In this document: in pieces, positions 9,336-19,140 of the stretch
Layout of the letters: each line of letters opens with the position of its first letter
How positions within the stretch are numbered: position 1 is the first letter of the stretch
NCBI GenBank assembly: GCA_964529415.1
Contig: CAZGWD010000018.1
Coordinates: 11,344 to 75,343 of the forward strand
Length of the DNA stretch: 64,000 bases
From: CAYMPH01 sp964529415
Lineage (GTDB): Bacteria; Spirochaetota; UBA4802; UBA5550
Reading direction: 5' to 3'
Notes under the pieces: generated by a model
What the model saw: only the letters and a program-made list of their open reading frames with translations
The model's database searches: none
Told to the model about the DNA's origin: nothing
Made by a program: the position numbers and the translations under genes

Positions 9336-10928
9336 ATGATAGCAGAAAACTTTACGCCAAGGCAGATCCTTGAAATAAAAGCAAGTTTCATGTATTTTAT
9401 CATTATTACTCTTCTGACATTAATAGCCACGGGATTTCAGATAATTGCCAATGTTGAATTAAAAGGCATACTAAGGCCGTTTATTATTGAATCATTGTGT
9501 GCTATTCTTGCATTCATTATTTACAGGAAAAAGAAAAATCTTAAAAATCCGAATGTATTATACTGGATCGTCGGATTTATTACATGCTCCCTGCCATTTA
9601 TCGGAAAATATAATTATGTAACCAATGCCGGATGGTCGCCGGACGGGTGGACATTTGCTGTTGAATCTATAAATACCACTATATTAATTGTAGTTTTTTT
9701 AATTGCACTTCAGCTGCTATACAGCAAAAGAGTTTTTATTGTTTTTGCATTTTATGTTTTTATTAACTGGGCGCTGTTTTTATATCTCGCATATATTAAT
9801 GGGGCAGATATGCACTGGGAGGCAATGGCAGACGGCAAGCTTATACACGGCATAGTTATCGGACGTGAAGTATTCTTCTATATAATATCTTTGCTGATTG
9901 CATACCTGAGTTACAGAAATATTCCCATTACAGAAGAATTTGACGAGCGCACAACAAGACAGAGAAAACAGATTGAAGACAGTGCTGAAGCACAGAGAGC
10001 AATGACATCTGAGATTAAAGAAAAAATGGGGGATCTTTTTATCCAGGTCGGCGAACAGAATAATCTGGTAACGAAATTTAACGACAATATGCAGTCCCAG
10101 GCATCGACTTTTGAGCAGATGTCGGCTACTCTTGAAGAGCTTCTCGGATCAGCGGAAAATATACATCATTCATCTATTGACCAGATTGACGGCAATGTGA
10201 AAATGGAAACAATAGTCAATGAGTTTAAAATTATTAAAGAGGAAACCAAGAAAAATCTCGATTCCACCTTTACCGATATCACCTCGATAGTTGACATGAC
10301 CAACATATCCAATGAAAAACTTCAGAATGTTGAGAATACAATCAATTCAATCAAAGAGCAAAGCAAAAGAATTTCTGAAACTGTTTCAATAATTGTTGAA
10401 ATTGCAGACAGGATAAATCTTCTTTCCCTGAATGCGAGCATTGAGGCAGCACGCGCAGGGGATTTCGGGCGCGGTTTTGCAGTTGTTGCAGATGAAATCG
10501 GAAAGCTCGCTTTTCAGACAACTGAAAGTATAAAGGAAATAGAAAAAGTTCTTTCGATCAATACTAAAATTACAACAGACGGTGTTGATGTTATCCGGTC
10601 TACTGCGGATATGATCAAGGGGCTGATTAACCGGATGGGCGAGTCCTCCACGAAAATTCAGATTTTGCAGGAAAGCATTCTGATCGAGGAAAAATACATA
10701 AAAATTATTATTGAGCAGATGTTTAAGAATATTGACCTGGCTAAAAATATCGGAAATGGAACTGATGAGCAGAAAATTGCCATTGAAAATACAAGCACTG
10801 CAATTGAACACGTAAATGAAATTGTAGGCCAGATGCTCAAGGAAATTCATAATCTCTCGGAAACTTCAAACAGAATTCTTGAAAATGCAAGGGCGCTTAT
10901 TGCGAAGTCGGAAGAGGCAGTTAAATAA
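9336..10928 (+). CDS. Methyl-accepting chemotaxis protein with six-helix membrane domain
   Basis: Chemoreceptor of 530 aa. Residues 17-194 hold about six hydrophobic helices (near 17-37, 45-63, 74-90, 111-129, 132-152, 176-194) with almost no periplasmic domain, so it probably senses a membrane-linked or intracellular cue. There is no obvious HAMP domain. A long coiled coil follows, with the conserved signalling tip in NLLSLNASIEAARAGDFGRG and FAVVADEIGKLA (about 358-395), which binds CheA and CheW. Strong AAGGAGAG precedes the ATG. No other chemotaxis gene is nearby. Confidence 0.93.
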   Translation: MIAENFTPRQILEIKASFMYFIIITLLTLIATGFQIIANVELKGILRPFIIESLCAILAFIIYRKKKNLKNPNVLYWIVGFITCSLPFIGKYNYVTNAGWSPDGWTFAVESINTTILIVVFLIALQLLYSKRVFIVFAFYVFINWALFLYLAYINGADMHWEAMADGKLIHGIVIGREVFFYIISLLIAYLSYRNIPITEEFDERTTRQRKQIEDSAEAQRAMTSEIKEKMGDLFIQVGEQNNLVTKFNDNMQSQASTFEQMSATLEELLGSAENIHHSSIDQIDGNVKMETIVNEFKIIKEETKKNLDSTFTDITSIVDMTNISNEKLQNVENTINSIKEQSKRISETVSIIVEIADRINLLSLNASIEAARAGDFGRGFAVVADEIGKLAFQTTESIKEIEKVLSINTKITTDGVDVIRSTADMIKGLINRMGESSTKIQILQESILIEEKYIKIIIEQMFKNIDLAKNIGNGTDEQKIAIENTSTAIEHVNEIVGQMLKEIHNLSETSNRILENARALIAKSEEAVK

Positions 10929-10950
10929 GATTAGGCTTATTCAATAATTC

Positions 10951-10982
10951 TCCCTCCGTCCCCCAAAGGGGGCGGAAAGAGT
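10951..10982. repeat. C/G-run hairpin repeat between convergent genes
   Basis: CCCCCAAAGGGGG forms a tight hairpin between the 3' ends of the chemoreceptor and the helicase. The same core, in the form TCCCCCAAAGGGGGC, recurs near 47780 and 57570, so this is an interspersed repeat that may also act as a bidirectional terminator. Confidence 0.6.
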
Positions 10983-10999
10983 TATACTATTAATTAAAT

Positions 11000-12316
11000 C
11001 TACCTTGCAGCTTTCGGTCTGCTGAACCTTTTTTTGGGATTAAAAGTTCCTGCAGCTCTCGGCCTCGCGTGATCTGTATCAGGCCTTCCATGATTCGATC
11101 GTCCCTGGTTTTTCGGAGTTTTTACCGGATTGTTGTCTATCAGCGGGTAAGGGTGATCTTCAATGATCGAAATTTTCTTTCCGATTAATTTTTCAATATC
11201 GCGAAGATATGCTTTTTCTTCAGCATCGCAAAATGACAGAGCAGTTCCTTTTGCTCCTGCACGGCCGGTTCTGCCTATTCTGTGAATATATGTTTCCGCA
11301 ACGTTTGACAAATCATAATTTATTACATATTCAAGATCATCAACATCGATTCCGCGGGCTGCAATATCTGTAGCAACGAGTATGCGGGTCGACTGGGATT
11401 TGAAATTTGAGAGCGCGTTCTGTCTTGCGTTTTGCGATTTGTTGCCGTGTATTGCCTCAGCCTTGATATTGTGCTTCATCAGAACCTTTACTACTTTATC
11501 AGCTCCGTGTTTTGTGCGGGTGAAAACAAGGGCAGTTTTAATATTTTTGTCTTTTAAAACATCAACCAGCAGTGAATTTTTATTTCCTTTATCCACAAAG
11601 TAAACTGATTGCTTGATAATATCCACAGTAGGGGATTCCGGTGTTACTGAAACCCTTGAAGGGGTGTTCAGTATAGTTCCTGCAAGCTTTACTATTTCCG
11701 GCGGCATGGTTGCTGAAAAGAAAAGCGACTGTCTTTTTTTCGGAAGGGCTGATATTATTTTTTTCACATCGTGAATGAACCCCATGTCGAGCATTCTGTC
11801 CGCTTCATCGAGAACAAAAATTTCCACATCGCCTAAAGGAACATAACCCTGCTTTTTAAGATCCAGCAGGCGGCCTGGTGTTGCTATGAGTATATCCACT
11901 CCATGTCCCAGCTGTTTTGTCTGCGGATTCTGATTTACTCCGCCGAAAATTACAGCAGTTTTCAGCCCTGTATGCCTTCCGTAAGCTTTAAAACTTTCCT
12001 GTATCTGAATAGCGAGCTCCCTGGTTGGAGTTACTATCAGGCTTCTTATTTTTCTTTTTTTTTCGTTAACCTTGTTAACGCTTAGCAGCTGCAGTATTGG
12101 AATTGCAAAAGCTGCAGTTTTTCCTGTTCCTGTCTGGGCGCTGCCGAGCAGGTCATTCCCCTGCAGAACAAGCGGAATGGATTGTTCCTGAACAGGAGTT
12201 GGGATTGTATATCCTTCTTCCTCTATTGCTTTTAAAATTGGTTCAATGATTTGCAGTGAATGGAATTGTAATTCTTTTTTGAGAGTAGTGGTGGTTGATT
12301 CTAAGTTTTTCGTCAA
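11000..12316 (-). CDS. DEAD-box ATP-dependent RNA helicase (RhlE-like)
   Basis: RNA helicase of 438 aa with the full motif set: Q motif PTPVQEQSIP, Walker A AQTGTGKT (60-67), PTRELAIQ, TPGRLLDL, DEADRMLD, SATMP, DIAARGIDVDD and HRIGRTGRAG. A short basic tail ending KKRFSRPKAAR is typical of the RhlE group and helps bind RNA. Probable roles are ribosome assembly or mRNA turnover. No ATG exists upstream of the Q motif; translation most likely starts at TTG 12316, four bases after AGAGG. Cytoplasmic. Confidence 0.95.
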   Translation of the reverse strand: MTKNLESTTTTLKKELQFHSLQIIEPILKAIEEEGYTIPTPVQEQSIPLVLQGNDLLGSAQTGTGKTAAFAIPILQLLSVNKVNEKKRKIRSLIVTPTRELAIQIQESFKAYGRHTGLKTAVIFGGVNQNPQTKQLGHGVDILIATPGRLLDLKKQGYVPLGDVEIFVLDEADRMLDMGFIHDVKKIISALPKKRQSLFFSATMPPEIVKLAGTILNTPSRVSVTPESPTVDIIKQSVYFVDKGNKNSLLVDVLKDKNIKTALVFTRTKHGADKVVKVLMKHNIKAEAIHGNKSQNARQNALSNFKSQSTRILVATDIAARGIDVDDLEYVINYDLSNVAETYIHRIGRTGRAGAKGTALSFCDAEEKAYLRDIEKLIGKKISIIEDHPYPLIDNNPVKTPKNQGRSNHGRPDTDHARPRAAGTFNPKKRFSRPKAAR

Positions 12317-12568
12317 AATGCCTCTATATTTTTTTAATTTTTTATTTTTATCTATTTAAGAAAATTCTTTAAATTAGTACACTTTATTTTATAAGCTTCC
12401 CGCTGCTGCAGGGCCGGTAATCTGATTTTACTATGACCGGGCGCTAATTATTTAGTGAAATGTCTATAAACAGCTAATTAAGACATAAATGGTTTTTGCC
12501 TCATTATTAGCAATAAGAAAAAGATGAAATGAATTAAGGCCCGCCGATAAATCTGCATTTAATTATTA

Positions 12569-12625
12569 TTGACTTTTTAAGCATGGTTGTTCTAATCGCC
12601 AAATTGGACTGACTGGTCAGTCCAA
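12569..12625 (+). promoter_or_regulatory. Promoter with TetR-type operator over the start site
   Basis: TTGACT (12569-12574), a 16-nt spacer and TCTAAT (12591-12596) form a good promoter. A perfect 22-bp inverted repeat at 12604-12625 (arm TTGGACTGAC, two-base centre) covers the expected start point. The core GACTGAC..GTCAGTC resembles operators of TetR-family repressors, so repressor binding should block transcription of the gene at 12668. The rest of the 351-nt gap shows no gene. No TetR gene is visible in this window. Confidence 0.7.
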
Positions 12626-12667
12626 AATATCAAAAAGAAAATTTGATGGCAAACAGAGAGGTAATTT

Positions 12668-13390
12668 ATGCTGCTCAAAGGAATTTACAGAACAAACATC
12701 AGGAAACACGGCCTATTCAGGGCAACGCTTGGCGGGTTTATCATGTATCCGTCTATTGTTGTTTTTATTATTTTTGAGGTAATTTTTCTTAAAAAGATAA
12801 CAGATATCCTCCTGATTTTTAATAATAATGTCCAGGTATTAAATAAGAAAGATTATATTACCTATGGCAGGATCGATCTTGAAAATTATAACTGGTTTGA
12901 CAGATTCAACTGTCATTTCTGTGCTTATGCAAACGGTGTTACTCATATTCTATCTGCAGCAATGGATTTAGTGGGAGATTGCAGAATGGACACTCTGGAT
13001 GAAGTTCAGAAAAAGAAGGTTGATGGGATTCTTGCCATTACATTTATGATGGCCAGACCTTTTGGCGTAATAACATATATTATTTTTGTCTCAGCTTTTT
13101 CAAAACTACTAAGTTATGATAAGCCGGATAAAAATGTGATAAAAGATATTTTAAAAAAAATAAATTATGCTCAGGGGCTGAGGTCAGACAGGTTTAAGTC
13201 TGTTTATTTGAATGCTTTTAAACTCAGATTGATGTTTAAAGCTTTTGAGCATACTCTATCTATTATTGAAAGCAACTGGTGTCCCTTAACATATGCGAAT
13301 AAGGAAGAATTAATGAAGCATCAGGAGAAATTTATATCAACCGGACCTGAAGATGCTGCTGAATTTATTTTAAGAGGAAATAAAAAATAA
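12668..13390 (+). CDS. Hypothetical membrane-associated protein, 240 aa, TetR-type control
   Basis: I cannot name the family. Residues about 20-45 form a hydrophobic segment (YPSIVVFIIFEVIFL) likely to be a membrane anchor; a second hydrophobic stretch lies near 138-155 (RPFGVITYIIFVSAF). The distinctive motif NWFDRFNCHFCAYANG has two Cys three residues apart and looks conserved, perhaps a metal or redox site. The remainder is helical and charged. AGAGAGG precedes the ATG. The operator upstream suggests induction by a ligand such as a fatty acid, solvent or drug, which is inference. Confidence 0.7.
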   Translation: MLLKGIYRTNIRKHGLFRATLGGFIMYPSIVVFIIFEVIFLKKITDILLIFNNNVQVLNKKDYITYGRIDLENYNWFDRFNCHFCAYANGVTHILSAAMDLVGDCRMDTLDEVQKKKVDGILAITFMMARPFGVITYIIFVSAFSKLLSYDKPDKNVIKDILKKINYAQGLRSDRFKSVYLNAFKLRLMFKAFEHTLSIIESNWCPLTYANKEELMKHQEKFISTGPEDAAEFILRGNKK

Positions 13391-13474
13391 TTTATCTGGA
13401 CAAAATTTAAACTGTTAACTATTTTCTTTTTAAAAAAATATTATAGCAGTTAACGATTTAATTAGTATATATCC

Positions 13475-13539
13475 TGTCATTCCCGCGAAGGCGGGAATCC
13501 ATTTTTGTTGTCTGGATCCCCGTTTTCACGGGAATGACA
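13475..13539. repeat. GCGGGAAT imperfect inverted repeat
   Basis: TGTCATTCCCGCGAAGGCGG starts the unit and CACGGGAATGACA ends it, giving a nested hairpin structure of 65 bp. A related unit is at 26299-26350. Similar TCATTCCCGC repeats are widespread in bacterial genomes. It lies in the 273-nt gap before the dehydratase activator gene. Confidence 0.7.
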
Positions 13540-13663
13540 AAAAATAAAATTTACTGAATTTATATATTACTAATTTATTCGTTAATTATTATAGTTAACA
13601 GTATGTGTGCTAAGATAAAAATAAATTTTATAAGCAAAGTAAATTACAAATAGAGGAAAACCA

Positions 13664-16600
13664 ATGAAAATCGGATTTGATTTCGGATCTAAAAATATAT
13701 CTTACGCAATTATAGATGAAAATTCTGTAATAGAAAGCGGAAGCCGCTCTCATGACGGCGACACCACAGGTACATTCACAAATCTTCTTTCTGATATTTA
13801 TAAAAAATTTCCCAGGGATGATATAGAAACTTTCGGAATTACAGGCAGCATTGATCTGCACGGTCTGCGCGTTATTGATCCGATTCTGTCATCAGTTGAA
13901 GCGAATAAATTTTTGAAAACAGGCTGCCGCAATATTCTTTCTATCGGATCGGAAAGTTTTTATCTGATCAAGCTCGATGAAAATTATAATTATATAGAAC
14001 ATGTTATAAATCCGGACTGTGCTTCAGGTACAGGAAGCTTTATTGTTCAGCAGGCTGAAAGGCTCGGTTTTTCAGTAGAGGAGCTCGCGCACATGGCGCA
14101 CGCATTTGATGCGGCAGTCCCATCAATTTCAACAAGGTGTGCTGTGTTTGCCAAGTCGGATATAATTCACTCCCAGGCGCAGGGATTTTCAAAAGAGGCG
14201 ATAGCTGCAGGAATCTGCGAAGGGGTTGCAAGAACTGTTTTGCAGAACACGCTTAAAGGGAAGAAACTTATAGGGGATCTTCTTTTCATCGGAGGAGTGA
14301 GCAGCAATAAAAAAATTGTAACAGAGATTTCAAATTCAATAGGAATACCGGTTAATGTTATTGATTACAGTCCGGTGTTCAACGCGATCGGCGCTGCAGG
14401 GATCGGCAAGGAAAATGATCTTAATATTGATAAAATACTATACAAAATGAAAATAGACCGCGAGGAACGTGACAGGCTCCAGATCAATGTAACCAGGTAT
14501 CCTGACTTCTCGCTTGATAAGACCTATATTTCTGACGGCATTGAAATTACAGCTTATGAAAATATTGAATCCGGAAATTACTCTATATATATCGGGCTTG
14601 ATATTGGATCAACAAGCACCAAGGCGATTATTCTTGATGAGAATAAAAAAATACTCGCAGGGCTATACGCGCCTACCAGGGGGGACCCTGTTAACGCAGT
14701 TTCAAATATTTTTAAAAAGTTTGCAGATATTTTTCCAGACTCGGAGCTTTTAATCAAGGGTATAGGCACTACCGGCTCAGGAAGAAAACTGATCAGGGAA
14801 ATAATTAATGCAGACTGCGTTATAAATGAAATTTCCGCACATGCAAAGGGCGCAACATTTCTGGACCCGGATGTTGATACTATTATTGAAATCGGCGGGC
14901 AGGATTCGAAATTCACCACTTTAAAAAACGGCGCAGTTGTAAATGCAACCATGAATTACGTATGCGCTGCAGGCACAGGCTCATTTATTGAAGAGCAGGC
15001 GCAGAGGCTTAACATAACACTTGATGAAATATCCGGCATGGCACTGGGACAGAAAGCGCCTTTCACTTCAGACAGGTGCACTGTATATATGGAGCGCGAC
15101 CTGAATATGCTTCTTTCCGAGGGGTATGACAAGAAACAGGTAATTGCATCTGTGCTCTTCAGCGTAAGGGATAACTATCTGTCCAAGGTGGTGGGCAAGA
15201 CTTCTCTGGGAGAAAAAATCTATTTTCAGGGAGCTACAGGCCGCAACAAGGCACTGGTCGCTGCGTTTGAAGATGAAATAAAAAAGCCGATTCTCGTTTC
15301 AAAGTTCTGCCATCTCACAGGAGCGCTCGGATGCGCTCTCTATGCAATGGAATATAATCTGAAAAAATCAGCTTTTACAGGAATAGACTTCAGCTTCAAG
15401 GCTTCAAACGAAGTGTGTACTTTGTGCGCGAACAGGTGCGACCTCAGGGTGTATTCTGCCGGAGGCAAGGTCACAGCATGGGGATTGAAATGCGGTCGTG
15501 ACTATGAAGATAAAAAAATGAAGAAAATCGACAGCTCTTCCGGCATTGAAAAAAAATATTTCTCTGTATTTGACCGCGATATTGTTAAAAAAGAAAACAT
15601 CACAATTGGAATTCCTGCATCCCTGTATATGATGGAATACTACAGCCTTTTTACTTCTTTTTTCCAGAAACTCGGCTTGAATGTGGTAATTGAAAGCGGC
15701 TCAACTAAAAATATGTCTTACGGCAAAACTATAGTCAATTCCGATTTCTGCGCTCCGCTTGTACTAACCCACGGAATTATAAAATCGCTGCTTGATAAAA
15801 ATGTGGATTATATATTTTTTCCTGCGATTATAAATGAACAGAATCTTCTCGCGGAACTTCCTGCTGAGGAAAAGTATGTTGAAAAAACCACAGACTGCTA
15901 TTTCTGCTTTTATTCGCAATACGCTTCAACTATTGTAAATACGATTCCATCATTGAATTTTAAAGATAAGCTGATCTCACCAAAGATAAAATTCAATAAC
16001 AGAAAAATTGAGCAGGTTGCGCTTGAACTGGCTGAATCAATGAGCGGAATTCTGAAAGAGCCTGCGCAGAAACTGTGTGATGTGTTCATTGAATCTTATA
16101 ATGAATATCAGAATAATAAAAAAACATGGCAGGCTGAAGGGAAAAAGTTCCTGGAATCAGACCCGGACAAAATAAAAATACTGCTTCTGGGGCGGCCGTA
16201 CGCTGTATTTGATGAAAAAATAAATTTGGGAATCCCTGCGAAAATTGAAAAAGCCGGATATGAAATGATACACCAGTCTATGCTGGATCTGAAGACAGGA
16301 GATGAGGAGAAATCCGATATTATCAGCAGGATGCACTGGTTTTACGGGCAGCAGATTCTTCTGGCAGCTGAAGCGGTTCTTGAACATAAAAATATTTATC
16401 CTGTTTTCCTTACATGCTTCAGGTGCAGTCCGGATTCTTATCTTCTCAGCTATTTTAAAAAGATGATGGATGACGCGCAGAAACCTTACCTTGTAATTCA
16501 GCTTGATGAGCACTCAAGCGATGTGGGTTACGAAACCCGCGTTGAAGCTGCACTGGATTCATTTATTAATGATTTCAAGTCAGCTGATAAAAAGAAGAAA

Positions 16601-17773
16601 GAGAAAGCTGTAATAAAAAAACAGGAACACAGGATAGATAAAGACGATACAATATTCATTCCATTTATCAGCCCGATTATCAGCGAAATACAGAAGTATG
16701 TTTTTGAGTCAGCCGGTTACAAGGCAAGGGTTCTGCCTCTTGAGCAGAGAATGATCAACACCGGATATAAGTTCACGTCCGGCGGGGAGTGCATGCCGAA
16801 CGCAGCAATAGTCGGGTCAATAATAGATATGATCAGGAGTGAAAATCTGGTTCCGGAAAAAACAGCATTATATCTTCCAACCATGTGCCTGGCGTGCAAT
16901 TTCAATCAGTTTACACAGCTCATTTCGATTGCCGGTGAAAAGGCCGGAATTGGAGGATTTAAAATTATCAATCCAAACGCTATCAGGGGAATTCCGGATG
17001 TTCCAATGAAAATAAACCTGAATTTGCTTTCAGTAAATATTCTCAGTTCACTGCTGTATAAACTGATTTTCAGAATAAAACCATATGAAATAAAAAATGG
17101 CGAAACAAAAATTGCACTTGAAAAATCCATGCAAATTATACGGGATTACTTAAATAATGATAAACCCCTTATTGAAGCTGCAGTTGAGATTCGGGGGCTG
17201 TTTGAAAAAATTGAAATCAGCAGAGAGAAAAAGCCTAAAATAGGGATTCTGGGCGATTTATATACAAAGTATAATTCAATTCTTAATGACGATATTTTCG
17301 GTTTTATTGAAGATCTTGGCGGCGAGGTAGTTATGCCGTCTTACACGGAAATGCTGATACATTTCATATATTCAGATGTTATTGAGAATGATTTGACTAA
17401 ATTTTATCTGAAGATGGTAATAAAAGAGGAGCAGAAATTTGAAAAGGTTTTTTCAGATCTTCTTGCCGGAAGCGCGGAGCCTCCTCTTGAAGAATGCATC
17501 AGTCTCATGCATGAATACGGGATCAGTCACCATATTATCGGCGAGACAACGATCAGCGTAAGCAGGATGCTGTATTACATCAAGCACAGGCTCGTGGACG
17601 CTGTTGTGCATGTTAATCCGATTTTCTGCTGTCCGGGAGTTGTTTCCTCTTCAATTTTCAGAAAGATTCAGGAGGATTTTTCAATTCCGATAATTGATTT
17701 ATTCTATGACGGAACCAATAAGCCGAATAAGCTGATTGTTCCCCATATGTACTATTTAACAGGCAGGGTATAA
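13664..17773 (+). CDS. Fused 2-hydroxyacyl-CoA dehydratase activator-like ATPase (BadF/HgdC family)
   Basis: Very large protein (1369 aa) of the COG3580/COG3581-type dehydratase-activator family. Two ASKHA ATPase domains stand in tandem: the first begins KIGFDFGSKN and has CASGTGSF near residue 118; the second begins GLDIGSTSTKAI near 309 and has CAAGTGSFIEEQA near 432. These cysteines match those that hold the [4Fe-4S] cluster between two activator subunits in HgdC. A Cys-rich segment CTLCANRCDL lies near 584. The C-terminal half resembles the dehydratase HgdB-like fold, with more candidate ligands in GECMPNA (1040), MCLACNF (1074) and FCCPGV (1319). Characterised relatives use ATP to drive low-potential electron transfer; the substrate of this fused form is unknown. 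AGAGG precedes the ATG. Probably oxygen-sensitive and cytoplasmic. Confidence 0.92.
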   Translation: MKIGFDFGSKNISYAIIDENSVIESGSRSHDGDTTGTFTNLLSDIYKKFPRDDIETFGITGSIDLHGLRVIDPILSSVEANKFLKTGCRNILSIGSESFYLIKLDENYNYIEHVINPDCASGTGSFIVQQAERLGFSVEELAHMAHAFDAAVPSISTRCAVFAKSDIIHSQAQGFSKEAIAAGICEGVARTVLQNTLKGKKLIGDLLFIGGVSSNKKIVTEISNSIGIPVNVIDYSPVFNAIGAAGIGKENDLNIDKILYKMKIDREERDRLQINVTRYPDFSLDKTYISDGIEITAYENIESGNYSIYIGLDIGSTSTKAIILDENKKILAGLYAPTRGDPVNAVSNIFKKFADIFPDSELLIKGIGTTGSGRKLIREIINADCVINEISAHAKGATFLDPDVDTIIEIGGQDSKFTTLKNGAVVNATMNYVCAAGTGSFIEEQAQRLNITLDEISGMALGQKAPFTSDRCTVYMERDLNMLLSEGYDKKQVIASVLFSVRDNYLSKVVGKTSLGEKIYFQGATGRNKALVAAFEDEIKKPILVSKFCHLTGALGCALYAMEYNLKKSAFTGIDFSFKASNEVCTLCANRCDLRVYSAGGKVTAWGLKCGRDYEDKKMKKIDSSSGIEKKYFSVFDRDIVKKENITIGIPASLYMMEYYSLFTSFFQKLGLNVVIESGSTKNMSYGKTIVNSDFCAPLVLTHGIIKSLLDKNVDYIFFPAIINEQNLLAELPAEEKYVEKTTDCYFCFYSQYASTIVNTIPSLNFKDKLISPKIKFNNRKIEQVALELAESMSGILKEPAQKLCDVFIESYNEYQNNKKTWQAEGKKFLESDPDKIKILLLGRPYAVFDEKINLGIPAKIEKAGYEMIHQSMLDLKTGDEEKSDIISRMHWFYGQQILLAAEAVLEHKNIYPVFLTCFRCSPDSYLLSYFKKMMDDAQKPYLVIQLDEHSSDVGYETRVEAALDSFINDFKSADKKKKEKAVIKKQEHRIDKDDTIFIPFISPIISEIQKYVFESAGYKARVLPLEQRMINTGYKFTSGGECMPNAAIVGSIIDMIRSENLVPEKTALYLPTMCLACNFNQFTQLISIAGEKAGIGGFKIINPNAIRGIPDVPMKINLNLLSVNILSSLLYKLIFRIKPYEIKNGETKIALEKSMQIIRDYLNNDKPLIEAAVEIRGLFEKIEISREKKPKIGILGDLYTKYNSILNDDIFGFIEDLGGEVVMPSYTEMLIHFIYSDVIENDLTKFYLKMVIKEEQKFEKVFSDLLAGSAEPPLEECISLMHEYGISHHIIGETTISVSRMLYYIKHRLVDAVVHVNPIFCCPGVVSSSIFRKIQEDFSIPIIDLFYDGTNKPNKLIVPHMYYLTGRV

Positions 17774-17802
17774 ACGGAAATTATATAAGGGGAAACGGGA
17801 AA

Positions 17803-18735
17803 ATGAATGCAGCTGAAAAGAATATTAAAATTATGGAACCGGAAAAAAAAGAATCTGTATTTAAATTTATTTTTTATAATTTAACCGGTTTATTTTCATT
17901 ATTGTATGTTTTAACAAATACTCTGATCGGATATCCTTTTCTCCTTGCTGCTTCTTTTATTAAACTGATTCCATTCAAACCGCTGCAGAAAGTCTGCACT
18001 AAAATTTTAATCATGATCGCAACAAGATGGATTCACAACAATACATTTCTTTGCAGAAAAATTCTTGGCATTAAAGTTAAAATTCATGGCGATGCTGACA
18101 TATCCCTGAAGGAGTGGTATCTTGTTATATCGAACCACCAGGCATGGAGCGACATTCCGATTCTTCAGATTGTTTTTAACGGCAGGATTCCTCTGCTGAA
18201 ATTCTTTTTAAAGAAGGAACTGATATGGGTTCCGCTTCTGGGCATTGCATGGTGGGCGCTGGATTTTCCTTTTATGAAGAGATATACAGCGGAATTTATA
18301 AAAAAACACCCTCAATTAAAAGGGAAGGATGTGGAGATTACAAAAAAAGCCTGCGAAAAATTTAAATTCACGCCTGTATCTGTAATGAATTTTGTTGAAG
18401 GTTCGCGCTTTACCAGGGAAAAAAATATTAAACAGAAATCCCCATTTAGAAATCTTCTTAAGCCGAAAGCAGGGGGCACCGGTTTTGTATTTACTGCAAT
18501 GGGAAATTATCTGAGCAGAATTCTTAATGTAACAATAAAATATCCTCAAGGTGATTTCAATTTCTGGAATTTTATCTGCGGAAGAGTTAATGAAGTTTTT
18601 GTTAATATAGAGAAAATTCCTGTAACTGCGGATCTGATAGGCGATTACATTTCCGATCCTGAATATCAGCTGCGATTTCAGAAATGGATTAACGATCTCT
18701 GGGTAAAGAAAGATAAAGTTCTTGAGACAATGTAG
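17803..18735 (+). CDS. Lysophospholipid acyltransferase family protein (PlsC/YihG-like)
   Basis: Membrane acyltransferase of 310 aa that should transfer an acyl chain to a lysophospholipid or related acceptor. Motif I is NHQAWSD (H-x4-D), and motif III is FVEGSRFT. A hydrophobic segment near residues 26-60 anchors it, and WVPLLGIAWWALDFPFMKRY is typical of the YihG/LCLAT branch. It lies 29 nt after the dehydratase-activator gene and is probably co-transcribed. The gene at 31186 is a clear paralogue sharing WVPLLG.AWW..FPFMKRY and the C-terminal FQ.W.ND.W.KKDK. Confidence 0.9.
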   Translation: MNAAEKNIKIMEPEKKESVFKFIFYNLTGLFSLLYVLTNTLIGYPFLLAASFIKLIPFKPLQKVCTKILIMIATRWIHNNTFLCRKILGIKVKIHGDADISLKEWYLVISNHQAWSDIPILQIVFNGRIPLLKFFLKKELIWVPLLGIAWWALDFPFMKRYTAEFIKKHPQLKGKDVEITKKACEKFKFTPVSVMNFVEGSRFTREKNIKQKSPFRNLLKPKAGGTGFVFTAMGNYLSRILNVTIKYPQGDFNFWNFICGRVNEVFVNIEKIPVTADLIGDYISDPEYQLRFQKWINDLWVKKDKVLETM

Positions 18736-18740
18736 GTTTT

Positions 18741-18786
18741 ACCCTCTCTGCCCTGCGGGCATCTCCCCCTTGGTAAGGGGGAGATA
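18741..18786. repeat. GCCCTGCGGGC/CTCCCCCTT..AAGGGGGAG repeat
   Basis: Two adjacent hairpins: GCCCTGCGGGC, then CTCCCCCTTGGTAAGGGGGAG. Nearly the same unit is at 21172-21217, and a shorter relative is at 48809-48841. It follows the acyltransferase directly and may serve as its terminator. Confidence 0.75.
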
Positions 18787-18851
18787 TATAGTGAATTTTT
18801 TGTATAGCATTCAGGAAATGTTTTTTTGAATTAAATTGTTTTGAGGCTGAT

Positions 18852-19070
18852 ATGAGAAAAAAAGTTGTAGTAAATTTTTCAGAATAATATAAATTTGAAA
18901 TATTAAAAAAAATAAATATATCAACAGAAACAAAAATTATATCAAAACAAGTTAAAGAAGTTAATCCAGATAAATATAATCAATACAAAGATTATTTAAG
19001 AATAGATAACTATGAAGGAGTTCTCTTTAGAATGGGTTATGAATTTGTTAATATAAAAAATGAGAATTAA
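18852..19070 (+). pseudogene. Interrupted small reading frame (73 codons)
   Basis: From ATG 18852, preceded by GAGG, the frame reads MRKKVVVNFSE, meets TAA at 18885-18887, then continues open for about 60 codons to TAA 19068-19070 with protein-like sequence (QVKEVNPDKYNQYKDYLR, GVLFRMGYEF). This looks like a small gene broken by one nonsense change. The family is unknown. It lies directly upstream of the HEPN-MNT pair. Confidence 0.4.
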
Positions 19071-19140
19071 TTTTTTAATGAAATAAGATGAAGCTCAGAC
19101 TGGATTAACTATGAGTTGTTGAGGTTGCTGGATTGAATTT

